Shown: positions 44,619 through 58,039 of the stretch, piece after piece
How positions within the stretch are numbered: position 1 is the first letter of the stretch
How the letters are laid out: each line of letters starts with the position of its first letter
Source: Ichthyophthirius multifiliis
Taxonomy: Eukaryota; Ciliophora; Oligohymenophorea; Hymenostomatida
Assembly: GCF_000220395.1 (NCBI RefSeq)
Contig: NW_004085885.1
Coordinates: 203,198 to 267,197 of the forward strand
DNA length: 64,000 bases
Reading direction: 5' to 3'
Made by a program: the position numbers and the translations under genes
Notes under the pieces: generated by a model
The model's database searches: none
Told to the model about the DNA's origin: nothing
The model's input: only the letters and a program-made list of their open reading frames with translations

Positions 44619-46675
44619 TCAAAAGGTAATTAAGAGACATTTTTTAAGATAATAAAAGAATTTTAAAAAAATCTTAATAAACATTTATTAAATTTTATAT
44701 TTCGGCTTCTAAAATAACGAAATCGACTTTATTTTTTAAAATATCTTTAAATAAATAATCTAAAGCTTGTTAAATTTTTACAAAAGTGCTAATATCAAGT
44801 ATATCAATAGCGTTTTTTTCATATAATTTTAAGTCATACTATTTAAACTTGTATAAATTTTAAATAAGGATATTTAAACATTCAAAAGCTCCTTTCATTA
44901 TATGAATTTGGTATGTTTGTTCATTAAACTAATAAACAATTTACATTATAACATCCTGTTACTTAAATTCGTAAAGCTAATCTATCAAAACTCTTTTAAA
45001 ATCAATAAATTTAGCATATGTTTCTGGAAAAGAGAGCAGTTATTTAATGATTGAGAGACATTTTTCCTTTATTAAAGACTGCTTTTCATATAAATGCTTA
45101 AGTAATTCATTTAGAAAAATGTCGTTTTTGCAAATTTATACATGATATCCATTTTAAATGAGTTAGGAAATAATATCTAGTACTAATAAATGAATGTCTA
45201 GTGGGTATTATTACATATTCGTAAATATTTCTTTACAAAATAAAAGAAGGCCGTTTTCTATTAAAAACTGTGTCTAGAGAAAGTTTATTTTAGTGATTTC
45301 TAAAATACACTAAAGGCATATTTTTTTTATCCTATTAGAATTGTGTTGGAAAAGAATTTATATTAAATTTAGCCATATAAAGTAATTTTGTTCGTTTATG
45401 CTTATATTTGGAAGTAAAAAAGTTAATGAGTTAATACAGTTGTAGGCTATATTTTCCTCTGTAGGAATATTTATGAGAATTTGGTTTACTATATTAGTCA
45501 TTTCGGAAAGTATATTAATATCTTAATATACAGCTTATGTTTAGGGCATCGAATAGCCTGAAAGGATACTCAAAGTCCATGAATTATATTCGATTTGCGA
45601 ATAATTTTCGACAATATAAATTAAATTTTAGCCTAAAATATTATGTAGATTTTAAAGAATTAATTATTTTCGGATTTCGGGATTTCCTTTAGCCAGAAAA
45701 CCTAAAAGAAGTACTGCTTAGCCTTAAATTTCAATTATGTCGTTATTTTGGTATAATTGGATTAAATTCGGGACTATTCCTTTGTTGAAAATTAAATACT
45801 AATAATAGGTTGATGATTAACCATATTTAGAATTATGAGGAGTATTAGCTATTCTCGAACCTAAGGAAATTAAGGTTAGTATTTGAAGAGTCTTACATAT
45901 TATATGCGGATTAGAATCATTTTAAAGTAAGAAAAAAGATATTCTTTTAATTAAAGAAAGCTCAACTATATCAAAAATTTTTATTAATAAATTCTATATG
46001 GTAAATCTTTCATGAGGAGTATTGAATATTCTTACTAATTCGAGTGTCTTTTTCAAAAATTCTAAGGCTTCGATTTGTTTTTAAACGTCTTCGGAAGAAT
46101 GAATACATTCGATTATATTTGAAAATGATGTTTCGTATATATATTCACATTCTTTAAGGAATTAAAGTTTAGTTATGTTTTATTTTTGTTGTTAATATGG
46201 AAAGTTTTATTCATAGGCGAAATAATTTTCACCTTAATTAAATGTTTACTCTAGTTATTAGAATTATGTGGTGCTTTTTGTTAAACATTCTAAGGCAGAG
46301 AAATGAATATATTAACGTTATTCTAATAGAGAATTTTGTAATTCTTTTTGAGGAGATTTTTAGGATATGTAATGAGTTATATATTGCAAAAATTCTTCCC
46401 ATTGGATTTTTCCGTCTTTGTTATTGTCTATTTATTATATTAATTAATTTATGTATTCATGCGATACTTGATTATCTTTTATTTTTATTTTTTATTTATT
46501 AAAACATTATTTTACTTGAATACTTTTTTATGATGTCTGCTATTTCATTTTATGATAATTCCCCAGAATGATCAGTATCAATAATTGTAAATAATTTTCT
46601 TATTTCATTTATTTATTCTTATGTAAATATATTTTTGTTTAATGAATCTTAATCTAAATCTTAATTGTTTTACAT
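44619..46675 (-). CDS. EF-hand / armadillo-repeat fusion protein
   Basis: Predicted calcium-responsive helical-repeat scaffold. Start ATG 46675 (MQNNQDLDQDSLNKN), one 42-nt intron in the EF region (about 46474-46515), then a long uninterrupted exon. Two canonical EF loops come first: DTDHSGELSQNE and DNNKDGKIQWEE. After a spacer, ~450 residues form ARM/HEAT-type repeats in importin-alpha style: SNIIECIHSSEDVQKQIEAL with LEFLKKTLELVRIF, VPNLIQLYQNNDIIEIQGQA with VLLLGFLAKGNPEIRKQLIL, and SWTLSILSGYSMPQ, VNQILINIPTEENIAYNCIN, KKICLQCILEITKINF. The tryptophan-rich groove of true importins is not evident. The frame stays open past 44619, where a +1 reading gives TGA (44619-44621); the exact end is therefore uncertain. 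EF-hand/ARM fusions are not part of the standard animal or yeast repertoire. Confidence 0.8.
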
Positions 46676-48177
46676 TTTTATTTTTAATTAGTTTTTTATT
46701 ATTAAATTTATTTATTTGATATTTTTTAACTATAATATAATTTTATATGTATATTTTAATATAATAAAATATATAAAAAAATAATGTATATATATATATA
46801 TAAAATTTTTTATATTTATTTTTATATATATTTATATATATATAAATATTTTTATCTTTATTTTATATATATATTTATATTTATATATTTTATCAAAACT
46901 CTTATAAAAATTAACTAATATTTTTTTTTTAAGTTTATTTATTTATTTTTCTTTTCCTTTATTTAATACAAAATTTTTTTAAAATTTATGTTTACATATA
47001 TAAATATTAAAATATATTATATTTAGTTAAATTTTTCTTTATTTTTTTTTACAATTATATTTAACTTTTAATATAAAAATATTTTTTAAATAAAAAACAA
47101 AATATTTTTATTTTATGTACTAGTTCTCTTATAATATATTAAAATGTACAGTTTTTTATATAAATTTAATTTTAAATATATAATTTTTACTTTAATTTTA
47201 TTTATTTAATATCTTATAATACAATTTATTTTTATTTATTTTAAAATTTTACATAAAATTTTGAATTTTTATATATTATAAGTATTAAATGTTTAATTTT
47301 TTATATTAATAATTATAAATTTATAAATTTTATTTTTAAAATTAAGATATATATATAAACTTTTTAATAATATATTAAATATAATAAGTTTAAATTTTAA
47401 AATTAATTCACTATTTTCATAAAATATTAAATTATATTAACAATTATAAATAATAAAAACTTGTATATATATATATATATATATATATTATAAAAATATT
47501 AACATTGAATTTATAGATTATTTACAATTTTAAGCTTTCTTATTAATACCTAAATAAAATAAATTTATTATTTTAATTTTTAAAAATTCTTTTATCAAAA
47601 ATAAATTCGATATATATTTTTAATTATTAGAAATTAAATTATATTTATTATAATTTTATTATAAATATGTAAATAATTAATATATAAAATTAAACAAAAT
47701 TACATTCAATTAAACTTTCGCATAATATTATACAATATAAAATTATGAAATAACTTTATAATAATTTTGATTAATTTTAATATTTATTATTTAAAATATA
47801 ATTAATTCTAAAATTAATTTTATTTAAAATTATATATTTTAATATTTTTACCTTTTTTTAATCTTTTATATTATTTATTCATTTTAAATAAATATATTAT
47901 AATAATTATTATTATAAATAATTTTTAAATAAAATAAATAATATTATCATCTTTTTTAGTTTATTTTTTTAGTGCCGAGAAAAAAATTTCAAAATAAATG
48001 TATATTTTATATTTAAAAAATAATATATAAAAATTCATATTAAATAAAAATATTAATATTTAATAAATTAGATGCATTCATTATATTAAAAAAAAAGCAA
48101 TTAAAATAAAAAAAAAATTAAAAAAAGAAAAAAAAAATTAACAATAGCGTAAATACAAAAAAAAAAAAACATAAAAA
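46676..48177. other. 1.5-kb divergent intergenic region
   Basis: The largest gene-free stretch. It has several TA patches (46787-46802, 46820-46845, 47464-47488) and otherwise A/T homopolymers. It lies between two divergent genes (EF-hand/ARM and CKAP5), so it contains both promoters. No coding exon, tRNA-like cloverleaf or GC-richer island was found. Confidence 0.6.
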
Positions 48178-50189
48178 ATGGAAGATCAAAACGAAAATAT
48201 ACCAGATGAATAAAAACAAGAAGATTAATCGTAAAATTAGCCATTATAATAAGAACGTGATTATTTATAAAAAATATATATTATGAATTTTTTATAAAAA
48301 TAAAATAAAAATTATTTAATAAAAAAAATTCAGAATAAATTTTAAATGATGAAGATAGACCATTGAAAAGTCAAAAATTTGAAATTCCAGAATTTCCAGA
48401 AGGTTAGGAACTCCCATAAACTGATTAAATACAAAAAAAAATACCCACAAAACCCGTATTAAAAAAAAAGCCTTAAACAACAACCAAAAAGCAAGCACAA
48501 GAGCGGCCCATAGACCCTGAAAAAGTAATAAATTTAGACGAAATTCCAGTTGGGGGTGGAGCAAACAAAACCAATTAATTTTTAGATGAATACCCACCAG
48601 GGTATGTTAATCCATTAGATGAAAAACCTGTAGGGTTAGGTGGATAAAATACGGGAAACATGTTAAGTGAATACCCTGAAGGGATGGACCCATCATAAAT
48701 TTAATAAGTAGAATAAAAAGATGAAGGGCCATTATAAAAAAGAATCCAAAGTAAAATTGTAAAAACAAGGATGAACGCATTTTAAGAATTAGCGAAAACA
48801 TTAGAAGAAAATAAAAACGATTCAAGCCTTTTTAATGAATATGAAAGTGAATGGGATAAGAAATTAAATGATATAAACCCTGGAGTATAGGAATAGGTTT
48901 GTTTAGCATTAAAAAATTGGATTATTTTTCACCCTAATTAGAGGAATTTCAAAATAATGGATTGTGTGTAAATTTTAAGAAGTTTAATAGAGAAAGTTTT
49001 AGGAAGTTAAAAACCATAAACTTAAGGAATTTCAAAAGAATTATTATGTTTATTATATGAAAAATGTAATGATTAGAATGAATTTTATGAATGTTTAAAT
49101 AATTGTTGTAATAATAAAAACCCAAAAGTGGCTGTTTCGGCTATTTAAGCAATTATTGAATTGTTAAATAATTATGGGGCTAAAAAGTTAGATTATATGA
49201 AACCTTTTTTCCCGGAAATTGAAAAATAAAGTCTCTCTACTAATAGTACAATAAGAAACGAATGTATGAATTTTTATAAAAATTGTATGAAGTGGCTAGG
49301 GGAAACTATAGTTAATAATTATACGAAAAATCTCAAAAAACTTTAATTAGATGAATTAGCTAAATTTTATACAGAATGGGATAAAACTCCTATGGTACCT
49401 ATTAGGGCTTCTGAAGAAGAGAAATAATGTATGCAATATTTTTTATTTTATATATACAATTTTTTAAAAAATAAATAAATAATTAGAAGCATAAAATAAA
49501 TAAGAATAAGGTGGTAATTAGGATGTTGATTTATATGAAATAGCGGATGCAGTAGATATTTTTAATAAATATAATGAAAAATGGTGCGATAAAGTATTAG
49601 GTTTGACTAAATGGTAAGAGAAGAAAGAAATGCTAGATGAAATTATTGGAGCAGCGAGTTAACCGAAATGTACTGGTATTGGATTTTAACCTGTTGTTAG
49701 TATGATAAAAAGGCTTTTAGGGGATAGCAATTCTAATGTGCAGATTTGTGCGATTAAATTATCAGGATATTTATGTAAAAGTGTTAGAAAAAGTTTTTAA
49801 GGGGCAGCAAAGTAACTTTTTGTATAAGTTATGGGGAAATTTAGAGATAAAAAAACTCTAATTATTGAAGAAACGAAAGTTGCAATTGAAAATTTTTGGT
49901 TTGCTATTTCTTTAGAAGATGTAATTGAGGAGATAAAAGAAGGTTTGTAAGATAAAGCACCTCCTATGAAAATGCAAACTATGATTGTGGTAGACAAATA
50001 TTTAGAATGTAGGTTATAGTTAATTAAGGGTAGATAATCATTCAAAAGCGTATGCTTGCCTGTTTTTAAAAAATTGTTTGACGATTCAAATTAAGAAGTA
50101 AGAGAATAGGCTTTAAAATTAATAGGAAAATTCAATAAATTTAAAGATTTTTTTAATAACGAGGAAATAAGTGATATAAAAAAATACAT

Positions 50190-50238
<49 letters not shown>

Positions 50239-52383
50239 AATTTATATATATTTATATATATATTACTTATAAATTATTTTTTATTAATTTTAAGATAATC
50301 TTACTTCTGGATTAAATGATTAAAAGAAATAAAAAATCCAGTAAGGTACTATTGAAAGTTAAGAAAGTAATACCAGTAATAATTAATCAACTTTAAAAAC
50401 ACTAAATAAAACTGCTGTTACAGCTTCAACAGTAAAACTTATTAAGCCTCAAGATTTAGAAGAACCATCAAGTTAATAATAATAATAATCATAAATTTAA
50501 ATAGTTTAAAAAAAACAAGATAATAATAATACATAAAATATCATTCCTTAAGAAATTTACGAAGATTTATCTACTTAAATTCCATCTTATGAAGAATCTG
50601 AGTAAAATTTAAGAGATTTAGGATTAAATGAAGGAGTATTTACAGCTTTAAATGGGAATAAAATTCCTGAAAAGACAGATGCATTTTAAAATTTATATTC
50701 AAATAATGATTTTTTTAATAATAATTTATTATAAATTCTAGTTTATTTAGATAAGAATTTATTTAAATCAAGTATTTTGACAATCTAAAAGGAAATTTTA
50801 TCTTTATTAGAATAAGCTGTATAGTAAGGAAATTACACAAAATAATGCTTTTTTGTAATTTCTGATTTTATAATAAGATATATAGGAGAAACTAAATTTA
50901 ACCCACAAATAGTATTTCTTATAGAAAAATCATGTGAAAAAATACTACCTAAATATGTTTTATAAAGATTAATAAGACTACTAACTGTGGATTCGAAAAA
51001 ATCACCTCCACCGAAAGCCACTTAAGAACTATGTAGTGTTATATGCAAAATTATAGATGGAGCAAGTTTGAAGTATGTACCTTTAGGCGATATTTTAGTA
51101 TTTGGTAAGGAAAATATAAAAAATACTAATATAAATATTAAAACTGGGGGGTAGGAGATTCTTAAGAAATTATATGTACATATGGGAAATGATGCCTTGA
51201 TGAATTAACTTAAAGATATTCCTCCAAATATTATAGGAACTTTATAAAAGGAATGTATTAAGCTTACTGTTTTATCAGATTTTGAGAAAAATTAAATTTA
51301 AATGCAATTATAAGGAATTAAAAAAGATTTTGTTAAAAATAATAATGATTAATAATAATAGTAATCCTAAATGTCAAAAAATGATATATAAAAAGAAGTA
51401 GAAAAACTTTATAAAAAATTAAAAGATCCTTAATGGAATACGAGAAAAGAAGGTTTAGAACAACTTGAGAAATTAATTAATAAAAATAATAATAAAATAC
51501 AATTAAATGGACTCTAAGAACTTATTAATATTTTAAAAGATAGACTCTAGGAATCTAATAAAGGTTTATAACGTCAGGCGATTACTTTCGTAGGAAAATT
51601 CGCTGAGGCAGTTGGAAAAGATATAAAAATTAATTCAAAGCCTTTAATAGGGCAATTGATATCAAATCTAAGTAATAAAGAACCTTTGACTAGAAAAGAA
51701 GTTATTATGGCATTAGATAAATTCGGTAGAGTATGTGGTAATGATATGGTAATTAATACTATGGTAAATTATTTAAATGAGGATAATTAAGAATAGAGAA
51801 GTGGAATTATTGAATGGATACTTAAATATCCTGAAGATTTTAAAAATGCGGAATTAAATAGCTTTGTGTAGCCAATATTATTATGTTTATCAGATAGGAA
51901 TAAGGATGTAAGAAATCTTAGTGAATAATTATTGGAAAAAACAATAAGTATTATATCAGTAAACCCGTTTTTGAGTTAAATTAAAGATATGAAATAAGCT
52001 GTTATTTAAACTATTTAGCCAGTACTTGATAAATATATTTAATAAGAAGATCATTCAATTGATTCTTAGTATATAAAAAATAATAATAAAATTATATATA
52101 TTTGTGTATATTTTATATTAAAATAGATAAAAAGGACAAAATAAATTAAATAATAAATAACAATAATAATAACAATAATAATAATAATAATAATAAAGTA
52201 AATATGGAAATCAAAAATTAAATCCAAATCTTTAATAAACATTTGTTCCTCATAAAAATGTATCTTTATCTAGAAATTCTACTTAAAGTAATTTAAAAGC
52301 AGATGAACAAGATAAAACACCATAAAAATATAAAAATTAAGCAAAAATAAATAATTATATTAATAACAATAATAATAATAAAG

Positions 52384-52439
<56 letters not shown>

Positions 52440-53496
52440 TTAGATTAGATGCCTATTACAACTTCTTTTATATAAAATAATAATAGTATTACTAATACAG
52501 ATGATAATAATGAATAATAATATAAATAATAATCTATTACAAATGGATATAATATTAAAAATTAAACACTTTCTTTAATTGATCCAAATTGTAAACCTGT
52601 TTTTGATTCACATATGATTTTCCCTTTATCTACTTCTATATCTTTTTTAAAATAAAAAAGATTATTAAGTCAATATTCTTTAAAATACAACATTTAAAAT
52701 CCTTCACAGGATTCTTTTATGTTCACAGAAAATGAAATCCGTGTTTTCTTTCCAACCCATATATCATCGTTAATGCTTTCTTTTGATTATAGAAACATAA
52801 TATAAGTTTCTTAATAAATAACAGCTGCATGCATAGACCAAATATAGCAAGTAAGTCTCAAAGATCTAAGTGACTTACTATTCTAATGGTGTTTTATGAG
52901 AATCTGGGGAACTTTTAACTCATAAGTAGTATTAAGTATACTTGATATGGTAAGAGGAGTACTCTAGGCTCTTATTCAATAAGGAGGAAATTTAAGTGAT
53001 TTAGAAATTGGGCTTGTTAATGCATGTGTAAGAGAAGCTTTGATAAATTTGTAAGAAAACGGAAGCGTATTCTAATAAATGTATATGATAATAAAAAACT
53101 AAAATAGTTTAATATAAAACAACGATAAAATCATTCATTTTTGGGTAAATTAAATTACATTAAATATTTAAGAAATTCACAAAATGTATTTTATTTCAGG
53201 AACTATTAATCAGTGTAATTTATAAAATGAGTTTTAAATAAAACTTTTTAAACTTTTTTAAACTTCGTTAGTGAATGATCTTAATAATAACTCATTAGAA
53301 TATTTAAGTACTTTATAAGAAGTTAATTCTTCTCATTTATATATTAATTTATTTTTGTAAACTTTCGGTAAAGAAAAATTAATAAAAACCGGTTTTAAAG
53401 AAAATACACTTGATTTTATTTCAATGTCTAAAAATAATAATAATACTAATAATATTGGAAATAACAATATTAATAATAATTAAATTAATAAAATTA

Positions 53497-53558
<62 letters not shown>

Positions 53559-54573
53559 TTAAACGTTTTATATAATATTAATTCTAATCCTATTAATAAC
53601 ATCGTTTAAAATACTACAAATAATGCTAATAATTAATTAAATTAATAGCCTTCTTAATTAAATTTAGTTTAACATAATGCTAAAGCTTAATAATAAATAT
53701 TGTAATAGCCTATTGCTAAAGATTTAAGCCCTGAAGAACAATTACAAAGTTAATTAAAATAATTAAAAAATGAATCTTATAGTAATGATAAAGTAGATAT
53801 TTTAATATATTTGAATAATTTAATATAAGAAGGATAAAATATTAGCTTATTAGAAAATAATAAAATTGAAATAGTGGATATGATAATATTATAATTAAGA
53901 TTTTGTTTAGATAATAAAAAAACTGTTAGTTAATAATATTTACAGTATTTTTTAAATGTTATGTATAAAATGTTTAATATTAAAAGTTTTGCAAAAAAAT
54001 GTGATTATTAATAACTTAAAATATTCACTGAAGAAATCTTATAAAGACTTTTATATGAAGATGAGAATTAAAATAAAGAAGAAAATAATACTAATAATTA
54101 AGTTCCGGCTTCTACTATTATAAAACTTATAAATTCCACTATGTTAAGGATTCTTGAAAATTCTAATCCGGAAGATATATATAAAATATTATTAGAGTTA
54201 CTCATTAAATATAGAAAGTAATATAATTATGCTAAAATACTTGGGTTAATAATTAAATGTATACTTAAAGTTACTAAAGGATTACAAGATTTTATTAATT
54301 TAATTAATTTATGTGAATTAATAACTTATTTTCATATGTATATCACAGAGTTTTTAGTACCTAATCCATAACTTAGTGATGATATTGGTGTTAAAACTAT
54401 AAAAACTATTATAAAAGAAATTTGTAAAATTAAAGGAGAAAATATTTGGTAACCATATAATTAATCTATTTAAAATGAACTATATTCTTAAGATTAATAT
54501 ATAGGAGAGTAATTAAAATATAAAAAAAAACATATATATCTAATTATATAATGATCTAAATATAAATATATAT

Positions 54574-54610
<37 letters not shown>

Positions 54611-55191
54611 TATAAATATAAATTAAATTATTTTTTATATTTGCATTCTATATTATATTTTAAATATTTTCTTTTTTTATAATAGATGGATTTCTATTGT
54701 TCTTAAACCGAATTCAAATAATAGTGCTGTTTTGTCGGTAAGGGAATAAATGATAGATAAAAAGATATCTTCTCATAATCTTTAAAATAATTAATAAGAC
54801 TCATTAATTGATTTTTAGATTAAAAAATGTTTAGATTCTATTAAATAAAATGAAAATTTAGATAATGGAATTTCATAACTTTATTATATTTTATAAAAGA
54901 ATAAAAGTATTTTTTATATTTATAATTTAATTTATTTTATATTTTTTATAGATATAAATATTTAAAATTATTTATCTGATAATAATAAAGGATTTGATGA
55001 ATTTATAATAAATAGCTTACAAAAATATGAATAAGAAGAATAATAAAAAATAAATAATCGTAATTATATTAATAATTTAAAATGATAATTAAAAAAAAAA
55101 AAAAAATCTTATTTATTAACTTTCTTTTTAAAATTAAATATTGCTTTGTAAAAATACTTTTAATTTTCTTTTTTAATAAATATTTATATAT

Positions 55192-55232
<41 letters not shown>

Positions 55233-55671
55233 AAATAAATAGAAAGTGAATTTAATTAATAATAATTAGGAAATTTAAATTAATAATCATAAACATAAAC
55301 AATTGTAATATAAATAAATATTAATAATTAATTATTTATATTTTTTAATCTAAATATAAAAGAAACCTTAAATTTAAGAGAAAAATAATTAAATTAATAA
55401 TAATAAATAATCAGATATAGAAAATTTTTATAATAAAATAAATTTGATTAAATATAGAATATCTAAAAAAGAGACTGATGATTTAGAAAATATGTAATAA
55501 ATTAATTAATAATAAAATTAAATTGAGAAAAAGAATTCTTCGATTACAACTGAAGATTTAATGCTTAAAGTTTCTGATTTAAAAAATAAGATGAATTTAG
55601 CAATTTAATAAACTAAACCTATAAATTAAGAAGAGTAAGATAATTTTAATAATAATAATAAAAATTTGTGA
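48178..55671 (+). CDS. CKAP5: XMAP215/CKAP5 microtubule polymerase (TOG array)
   Basis: Processive microtubule polymerase of spindles, cytoplasm and cilia. Start ATG 48178; the best C-terminus is TGA 55669-55671. The first intron removes 48258-48334. N-terminal acidic tail with a duplicated DE.PVG.GG unit, then TOG1 (QELAKTLEENKNDSSLF; NPKVAVSAIQAIIELLNNYG; KWLGETIVNNYTKNLKKLQL; FYTEWDKTPMVPIR), TOG2 (YEIADAVDIFNKYNEKW; KWQEKKEMLDEIIGA), a linker, and at least two more TOGs (LYKKLKDPQWNTRKEGLEQL; PLTRKEVIMALDKFG). Poly-Q then poly-N linkers follow, then the conserved C-terminal region (ELITYFHMYITEFLVPNPQL; IKTIIKEICKIKGENIW). A TGA at 55083 falls inside an intron that carries (TA)n. The exons after it (IENFYNKINLIKYRI; LMLKVSDLKNKMNL) match the family's last helical segment. 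Length and order fit a full-size homolog. Confidence 0.93.
48535..48702 (+). repeat. Two-copy protein repeat in CKAP5 N-terminus
   Basis: Two ~27-residue units, one starting DEIPVGGGANKTNQFLDEYP and the next DEKPVGLGGQNTGNMLSEYP, each ending in a Gly- and Pro-containing acidic stretch. This is outside the TOG folds. The nucleotide sequence is richer in G than its surroundings. Confidence 0.75.
50194..50236. repeat. (TA)n tract in intron
   Basis: TA run inside the CKAP5 intron that follows TOG2. Confidence 0.9.
52160..52198 (+). repeat. Poly-Q codon run (CAA/TAA)
   Basis: In-frame run of TAA and CAA codons in CKAP5, about 13 Gln, immediately after an intron. Confidence 0.8.
52375..52440 (+). 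repeat. Poly-N (AAT)n run
   Basis: About 20 Asn codons, nearly all AAT, in a CKAP5 linker upstream of LDQMPITTS. Confidence 0.85.
53499..53558 (+). repeat. Poly-N (AAT)n run
   Basis: About 20 uninterrupted AAT codons in CKAP5, upstream of LNVLYNINSNP. Confidence 0.85.
55195..55229. repeat. (TA)n tract in intron
   Basis: TA run inside the penultimate CKAP5 intron, the one that also contains the in-frame TGA at 55083. Confidence 0.85.
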
Positions 55672-56027
55672 AATAAAATATTCTTTATTTATTTGAAATT
55701 TTTAAAAAATAAAAATTTATTTTAATAATTAAAGAAATCACGAAAATTTAATTTTTTTAAACAAAAAGACTTTTAATTTTATGTTAATCTTTTTATTATA
55801 CTAAAAAAAAAAAAGTAAATATTTTATATTTATTTTTATACATATATACATGTTTTTAAAAAACAAATTTTATTTTTAAATATATTATCAATTTTAATAA
55901 AAATATATATCAAATAATATATGAAAAATTATTAAAATTAAATAAATATATATTTTAATATAATCTTTTTATTTTATTTAAAATTATTAAAAAAATTAAG
56001 ATTATTTAATTTCAATTTATATATAAA
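55672..56027. other. Intergenic, RFT1 promoter
   Basis: About 355 bp between CKAP5 and RFT1, both on the plus strand. A/T only, no gene. Confidence 0.6.
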
Positions 56028-57941
56028 ATGCAAAAACAAATATATAAAAAAGCCATAGAAGGCTTTTCTATATTATTTTTAATGAAAGTTTTTTCCAGAG
56101 TAATTGATTTTTTACTAAATATTCTCGTAATAAGAGAATTAGATCCATAAATATATGGTTTTAAAATATATTCATATAAAATAAATAAAATATAAAAAAA
56201 GGTTTAACTATTCATTATATGATAATAACTAATGTAGTATTATTTTATTCAAAAAACTGTTTAAAAAATTCTTATTAAAAACGGGGTATTAAAAACATAA
56301 ATAATATACTTTTTGCTTCTGCATAAAATCTAGTATTTTTACAATTATAATGAAAAAATAAAATAAATCCGAATTTTTTTAATAAAATATATAATTTATA
56401 AACTAAAAAAAAGATGATTTTTGGTCTTTATTTTACAATAATAATTGGATTCATTACTTTATGTTTTTGGAATTACTATTATACTTAATATGATAGTAAT
56501 TTTATATATGGAGCTATTTTTTGCGTTTTGGGATGTATTTTTGATTGTATGTGTGAACCGTTATTAAGTAAATATATATTGAATTTCGAATATTCTATAA
56601 GTGCGAAATCTGAAGCTTTTTCTTTTTTCGGAAAAACACTTATATTATTTTTTTTAACTAAATTTAATTTTTTTCATACATTAATTAATTTTGGGATTTC
56701 TTAAATGGTTTAAGGTTTCATTATGTTGTTTTTTTGTATATATTTTACGTAAAAAAATTATGTTATTATTATATTAAAAATGAATAAAAAGCGGTGAAAA
56801 TATGCATTTGTTTCCTAAAAAGTTAGAAGGTCAGAACTATTATATAATCCCAGAAATGAAAGAAATGGGATATTAATTTACTCTTTTATCTTTCTTTAGA
56901 ATGATTTCCTAAGAACTTGAAAAATTCGTGCTTATATTATTAAATAAATAAACCTAAACCTAAATAAATTCAGAATATTTAATTGTATCAAATATAGGAT
57001 CTATTGTTCCTAGATATATATATGCTCCTACAGAAGATATTTGTTTTAATTTATTTTCAAAACTTTCCAATAAACATATCGAAGAAGATAATAATGAAAA
57101 AGATTATTCAAAACTTAACTTAAATAATAACAGTGCTACTACTATTAATCGTAAAATTAATGTAGATAATGTTAATTAATAATCTTTTTAATAATAATAT
57201 TTTATTTTGTAAACTATAATTAAACTTATTAATGTTTTGGGTTTATTTTTTGTATTTTTTGGAGTCCCGTATGCCTCAGCTTTTCTATAACTTATGTATG
57301 GTAATAAATGGAATTATGTTTCTTGTATATAGGCTTTATAATATTTTTGTGTAAAGTTTAAATATATTTTAATTTTTTTTTTATTGTTGTATTTTATTTT
57401 TTTAAAAAAACAGATTTATGAATGGTTTATGGGAATAAATGGATTATTAGAAGCGTTTGTATAGGGAAGTATTCAATAAAAAGAATTATAAATGTATAAA
57501 TTTCTTGTTTTAATTTCAACATGTTTTTATATTATTTGTTCTTTTAATTTAATTCAATTTGGTTCTAAAGGAATTATTATTTCAAGTATTATTAGTATGA
57601 GTGTTAGAATTTGCATTTCTTCTTATTATGTATTGAATAAAATATTTTTAAATAATAAGAAATAATTTAGACTTTTTCTTATTTCAACTTTACCTGATTT
57701 TAAATTAATCTTTGGATTCTTTTTCAGTATTTTTTTAAGTAATTTTTTTGTTTTTAGATAATTCTAAAACTAGGCTTTTAAATAAATTGTTTTAGGAGCA
57801 GGTTGAAATATTTATATAAATAATATAATAAATCATTGTTTAAATTTAGGTATAGCTGGGTTATTAGCATTATATGCATTTAAATTATATGGAAATTAAA
57901 TAAAAGAAATATTGAAAAATAGAAATGAAAATAATTAATGA
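56028..57941 (+). CDS. RFT1: RFT1, ER dolichol-linked oligosaccharide transporter family
   Basis: Polytopic ER membrane protein of the MOP/flippase superfamily, required for N-glycosylation (linked to availability of Man5GlcNAc2-PP-dolichol in the lumen). Start ATG 56028, stop TGA 57939-57941, about seven short introns, including 56155-56198, 56331-56413 and 57800-57847. TM1 and its flank are diagnostic: AIEGFSILFLMKVFSRVIDF and LLNILVIRELDPQIYG. These are followed by NVVLFYSKNCLKNS and RGIKNINNILFASAQNL. Then come GAIFCVLGCIFDCMCEPLLS (the conserved E-P of RFT1), NFGISQMVQGFIMLFF, YLIVSNIGSIVPRYIYAPTE, VFFGVPYASAFLQLMYGNKW and NGLLEAFVQGSIQKELQMYK, all matching the family order. A short Asn/Asp-rich loop is inserted after the IYAPTED segment, which is a lineage trait. 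Twelve or so hydrophobic segments are visible. Confidence 0.92.
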
Positions 57942-58039
57942 AAATAAAATGATTTTATTTAATTTTTTTTTTTTTTTTAATTAAATAATCTTTTTTTTCT
58001 TATATTACTTTTTTTTTTTAATAAAAATAAAAATAAAAA

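Noticed and set aside
44029-46502. Plus-strand hydrophobic ORFs
   Set aside because: They are antisense to the EF-hand and EF-hand/ARM genes, and their hydrophobicity is the complement of Asn/Glu/Lys-rich codons.
48316-48825. Two minus-strand standard-code ORFs
   Set aside because: Both are antisense shadows of the CKAP5 N-terminal exon, which carries the TOG1 domain on the plus strand.
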